Shown one piece after another: positions 61,230-64,000 of a stretch of DNA of 64,000 nt. Source of the stretch: Burkholderia sp. GAS332 (GTDB lineage: Bacteria; Pseudomonadota; Gammaproteobacteria; Burkholderiales; Burkholderiaceae); contig FSRV01000002.1 of the NCBI GenBank assembly GCA_900142905.1, positions 868,001 to 932,000 on the forward strand, in the 5' to 3' direction. Each line of letters begins with the position of its first letter. The first letter of the stretch is position 1. Made by a program: the position numbers and the translations under genes. The notes under the pieces are model-generated. The model made no database searches, was not told where the DNA came from, and saw only the letters and a list, made by a program, of their open reading frames with translations.

Positions 61230-64000
61230 GATCGTGCGTCCTTCTTGTGGCGCCGCATGCGCCGATGGACCCGGTCGAGCCACAGATAGATGACCGGCGT
61301 CGTATAGAGCGTGAGCATCTGGCTGAAAAGCAGGCCGCCGATAATCGAAATGCCGAGCGGCTTGCGGAATTCGGACCCGTAACCGGAGCCGAACACGAGC
61401 GGTATCGCGCCGAGGATCGCCGCGCTGGTGGTCATCATGATCGGCCGGAAGCGGATCAGACAGGCGCGCGTAATAGCCTGTTTCGCCGGCAAATTGGACT
61501 GGCGTTCCTCGGTGATGGCAAAGTCGATCATGATGATCGCGTTCTTCTTGACGATACCGATCAGCAGGATCACGCCGACCAGCGCGATGATCGACAACTC
61601 GGTATTCGTCACGAGGAGCGCGATCAACGCGCCGACGCCCGCCGAGGGCAGGGTGGAGAGGATCGTCAGCGGGTGGATCAGGTTCTCGTAGAGCATGCCG
61701 AGCACGATATACACCGTCATCAAGGCCGCCATGATCAGGATCGGTTCGTCCGACACCGATTGCTGAAACACCTGGGCGGTCCCCGCAAAACTGCCGACGA
61801 TGCTGGCCGGCATGCGTAACTGCGCGACGGCGTCGTCGACCTGCTGGGTGGCCTGGCCGATCGACGCGCCCGGACCGAGATTGAACGAGGCGGTGACGGC
61901 CGGGAAGGTACCCTGGTGATTGATCGAGATCGCGGTCCTGCCGATCGAGAAATGCGCGATCGCCGACAGCGGCACCAGCGCGTTGCCGTTTGACAGCACC
62001 GCGGTCGAGGGCGTGACCGTCTGGCTGCCAGGGCCGGCCACGGCCGCCGCGCTCGCTGCGGCAGCGGCCGCCGAGGCCGCGCTTGCCGACGTCGCGACAC
62101 TCGCCGCGCTCGAGGTGCCGCTGCCGGTCGAGCCGCTGCTCGACGTCGCTGGCGCACCGGCCGGCACATAGATGCCCTTCAACGCCGCGGGATCGGTCCA
62201 GTACTCGGGCGCGAGCTCCATCACCACGTGATACTGGTTCGCCGGCTTATAGATGGTCGATACCTGGCGTTGACCGAAGGCGTCGTACAGGCCCTGGTCG
62301 ATCGAATCGAAGTTCACGCCGAGGCGCGCGGCTGCGTCGCGATTCACGTCGACGCTCGCCTGCATGCTGTTGTCCTGCTGGTCGGTGTTGATGTCCTGCA
62401 GGATCGGCAGCTTTTGCATCGCGGCGACCACCTCGGGCACCCACTTGTCGAGATCGGTCTGCTCGTCGGCGGTCATGGTGAACTGGTATTGCGCGCCGCT
62501 TTGCCGCCCGCCCACGGTGATGTCCTGAGCCGACTGCAAGTACAGCCGCGCGCCGGGAATATCGCCCAGCGTGCGGCGCAACTGGGCGATCACCTGGTCG
62601 GCCGTCGCCTTGCGCGGGCCGAGCGGCTTGAGCGTCACGAACAGCAAGGCGGTATTGACCGGATTGGTGCCGCCCACGAAACCGCCCACCGCTTGCACGT
62701 TCGGATTCTTCAGAACCAGTTGGTTGATCCTGAGGAATTTCTGCTGCATCGCGTGGTACGAAATGCTTTGCGAAGCCTGGATCTGGCCGATCAGCCGCCC
62801 GGTATCCTCCTGCGGGAAAAATCCCTTCGGTACGACGATGTACAGCAGTACGTTGAGCGCCAGCACCAGAATCGTGACGATGCCCATCAAGACCGGATGG
62901 AGAATCACCCAGCCGAGCGTGCGGCCGTAGAAGCGGTGAAAGCGCGAGTCGGGGTACTCGGTCTCTTCATGGGCGGTGCCGCTGCTGCGCAACGCGATGC
63001 TCGAGAGCATCGGTGTGACGGTGAGCGAGATCAGCATCGAGATGATGATCGCCACCGAAAGCGACACCGAGAACTCGCGAAACAGCCGCCCGACGATGCC
63101 GCCCATCAGTAGCAACGGAATGAACACCGCGATCAGCGAGACGCTGATCGTCAGCACCGTGAAGCCGACTTCGCGCGCGCCGTTGAGCGCGGCCAGCATC
63201 GGCGGCTCGCCGCGCTCCAGGTGGCGCATGATGTTTTCGACCACCACGATCGCGTCGTCGACCACGAAGCCGGTCGAGATGGTCAGCGCCATCAGCGAGA
63301 GGTTGTTCAGGCTGAAGCCGAGAAAGTACATCACGCCGAAGGTGCCGAGCAGCGAAAGCGGCACGACTATCGCCGGCACGAGCGTGGTGCGCCAGCTGCG
63401 GAAAAAAACGAACGTGACGGCCGTGACGAGCAGCACCGAGATCACCAGCGTGATCTCCACTTCCAGCAGCGACGCGCGGATCGTCGTGGTGCGGTCCATC
63501 AGGATGTTGAGCTCGATGGTCGGCAGGATCGACGCTTCCAGAAACGGCAGCGCGGCCTTCACGTTGTTGACGGTGTCGATGACGTTCGCCCCCGGCTGCT
63601 TGTAGACGATCAGCAGCACCGCCGGCTTGCCATTCGACAAGCCATAGTTCTCGAGATTTTCGACGTCCTCGCGCACGTAGCCCAGATCGGAGATATGCAC
63701 CACGTCGTTACCACTCTGTTTGACGATCAGCGGTGCGTAGTCCGGCGCGTTGTACAACATGTCGTTGGCGCCGATGGTGTACTTGACGCCGCCCACCGCC
63801 GTCGAGCCCTTCGGTAGATCGACGTTGGCGTTCTCGATGGTGGTGCGGATCTGTTCGAGACTGATGCCATAGTGGTTCACGCGATCCGGGTTCAGTTCGA
63901 TCCGCACCGCGGGCAGGGCGCCGCCGCCCACCGAGACATCGCCGACGCCCGGCGTCTCCAGCAGCTTCTGTTGCAGGACGGTGGAGGCGGCATCGTAGAG
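61226..64000 (-). CDS. RND multidrug efflux permease (MdtC-like), 5' end outside window
   Basis: 924 residues visible; about 130 N-terminal residues lie beyond position 64000. The inner-membrane RND fold is clear: VISVLLVTAVTFVFFRSWRT, DDAIVVVENIMRHLE (with the paired Asp residues of the proton relay in helix 4), LLMGGIVGRLFREFSVSLSV, and the end PLGISIIGGLLFSQMLTLYT, which resembles MdtC/MuxC. An Ala/Ser-rich insertion of about 45 residues interrupts the second periplasmic part (about 62010-62160). It pumps drugs by proton antiport together with the NodT protein. The adaptor and a possible second pump gene would lie upstream. Confidence 0.9.
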   Translation of the reverse strand, partial: LYDAASTVLQQKLLETPGVGDVSVGGGALPAVRIELNPDRVNHYGISLEQIRTTIENANVDLPKGSTAVGGVKYTIGANDMLYNAPDYAPLIVKQSGNDVVHISDLGYVREDVENLENYGLSNGKPAVLLIVYKQPGANVIDTVNNVKAALPFLEASILPTIELNILMDRTTTIRASLLEVEITLVISVLLVTAVTFVFFRSWRTTLVPAIVVPLSLLGTFGVMYFLGFSLNNLSLMALTISTGFVVDDAIVVVENIMRHLERGEPPMLAALNGAREVGFTVLTISVSLIAVFIPLLLMGGIVGRLFREFSVSLSVAIIISMLISLTVTPMLSSIALRSSGTAHEETEYPDSRFHRFYGRTLGWVILHPVLMGIVTILVLALNVLLYIVVPKGFFPQEDTGRLIGQIQASQSISYHAMQQKFLRINQLVLKNPNVQAVGGFVGGTNPVNTALLFVTLKPLGPRKATADQVIAQLRRTLGDIPGARLYLQSAQDITVGGRQSGAQYQFTMTADEQTDLDKWVPEVVAAMQKLPILQDINTDQQDNSMQASVDVNRDAAARLGVNFDSIDQGLYDAFGQRQVSTIYKPANQYHVVMELAPEYWTDPAALKGIYVPAGAPATSSSGSTGSGTSSAASVATSASAASAAAAAASAAAVAGPGSQTVTPSTAVLSNGNALVPLSAIAHFSIGRTAISINHQGTFPAVTASFNLGPGASIGQATQQVDDAVAQLRMPASIVGSFAGTAQVFQQSVSDEPILIMAALMTVYIVLGMLYENLIHPLTILSTLPSAGVGALIALLVTNTELSIIALVGVILLIGIVKKNAIIMIDFAITEERQSNLPAKQAITRACLIRFRPIMMTTSAAILGAIPLVFGSGYGSEFRKPLGISIIGGLLFSQMLTLYTTPVIYLWLDRVHRRMRRHKKDARS

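Overview
The window is high-GC DNA that fits a beta-proteobacterium of the Burkholderiales, most likely Paraburkholderia or Burkholderia. The grounds are the stacked sugar ABC operons, a Burkholderia-type trimeric porin, two DUF4148 proteins, several LysR regulators, a YcgR flagellar brake, and an isolated vgrG cluster of a type VI secretion system (T6SS). No rRNA, tRNA, CRISPR array, prophage or complete insertion sequence was recognised.

Layout. 0-1.2 kb: 3' end of a penicillin-binding-type gene. 1.3-5.6 kb: a fructose-type ABC operon (frcB-frcC-frcA) followed by its probable ROK repressor, with an AT-rich palindrome upstream. 5.8-6.7 kb: YcgR. 7.0-14.8 kb: a LacI repressor divergent from a galactoside operon (ATPase, GH42 beta-galactosidase, binding protein, two permeases), with AAGCGCT operator-like sites repeated inside the operon and a tandem hairpin repeat before the permeases. 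14.8-19.3 kb: porin, orphan amino-acid-binding protein and M20 amidohydrolase, divergent from a LysR regulator. 19.5-25.8 kb: a tight operon of three membrane SPFH (HflK/HflC-like) proteins and a P1B-type metal ATPase, the strongest candidate for an undescribed system. 25.9-29.7 kb: secreted hydrolase, two DUF4148 proteins, and a LytTR response regulator with its histidine kinase.

30.2-40.8 kb is a stress and energy block: acetyl-CoA synthetase, acetate transporter, P3-type cation ATPase, UPF0104 membrane protein, universal stress protein, two small related proteins, CbpA/CbpM chaperone pair and an unusual NRAMP-family transporter. Four copies of a palindrome with core CGGTACGG-N2-CCGTACCG lie 180-270 bp before three of its transcription units, all in the same orientation relative to the downstream gene. 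They suggest one shared regulator. 41.0-46.8 kb: LysR gene divergent from a ribose-type ABC operon ending in ribokinase. 47.2-55.2 kb: PAAR, VgrG, a phospholipase D effector that seems to start at CTG, and duplicated Sel1-repeat lipoprotein immunity genes separated by scars of the effector and of a third immunity copy. 55.3-59.0 kb: LysR, amino acid/dicarboxylate symporter and class V aminotransferase. 59.3-64 kb: a small unknown gene, then an RND efflux pump with its outer-membrane lipoprotein, cut by the window end.

All names rest on reading motifs by eye. No database search was available, so substrates and regulators are inferences.
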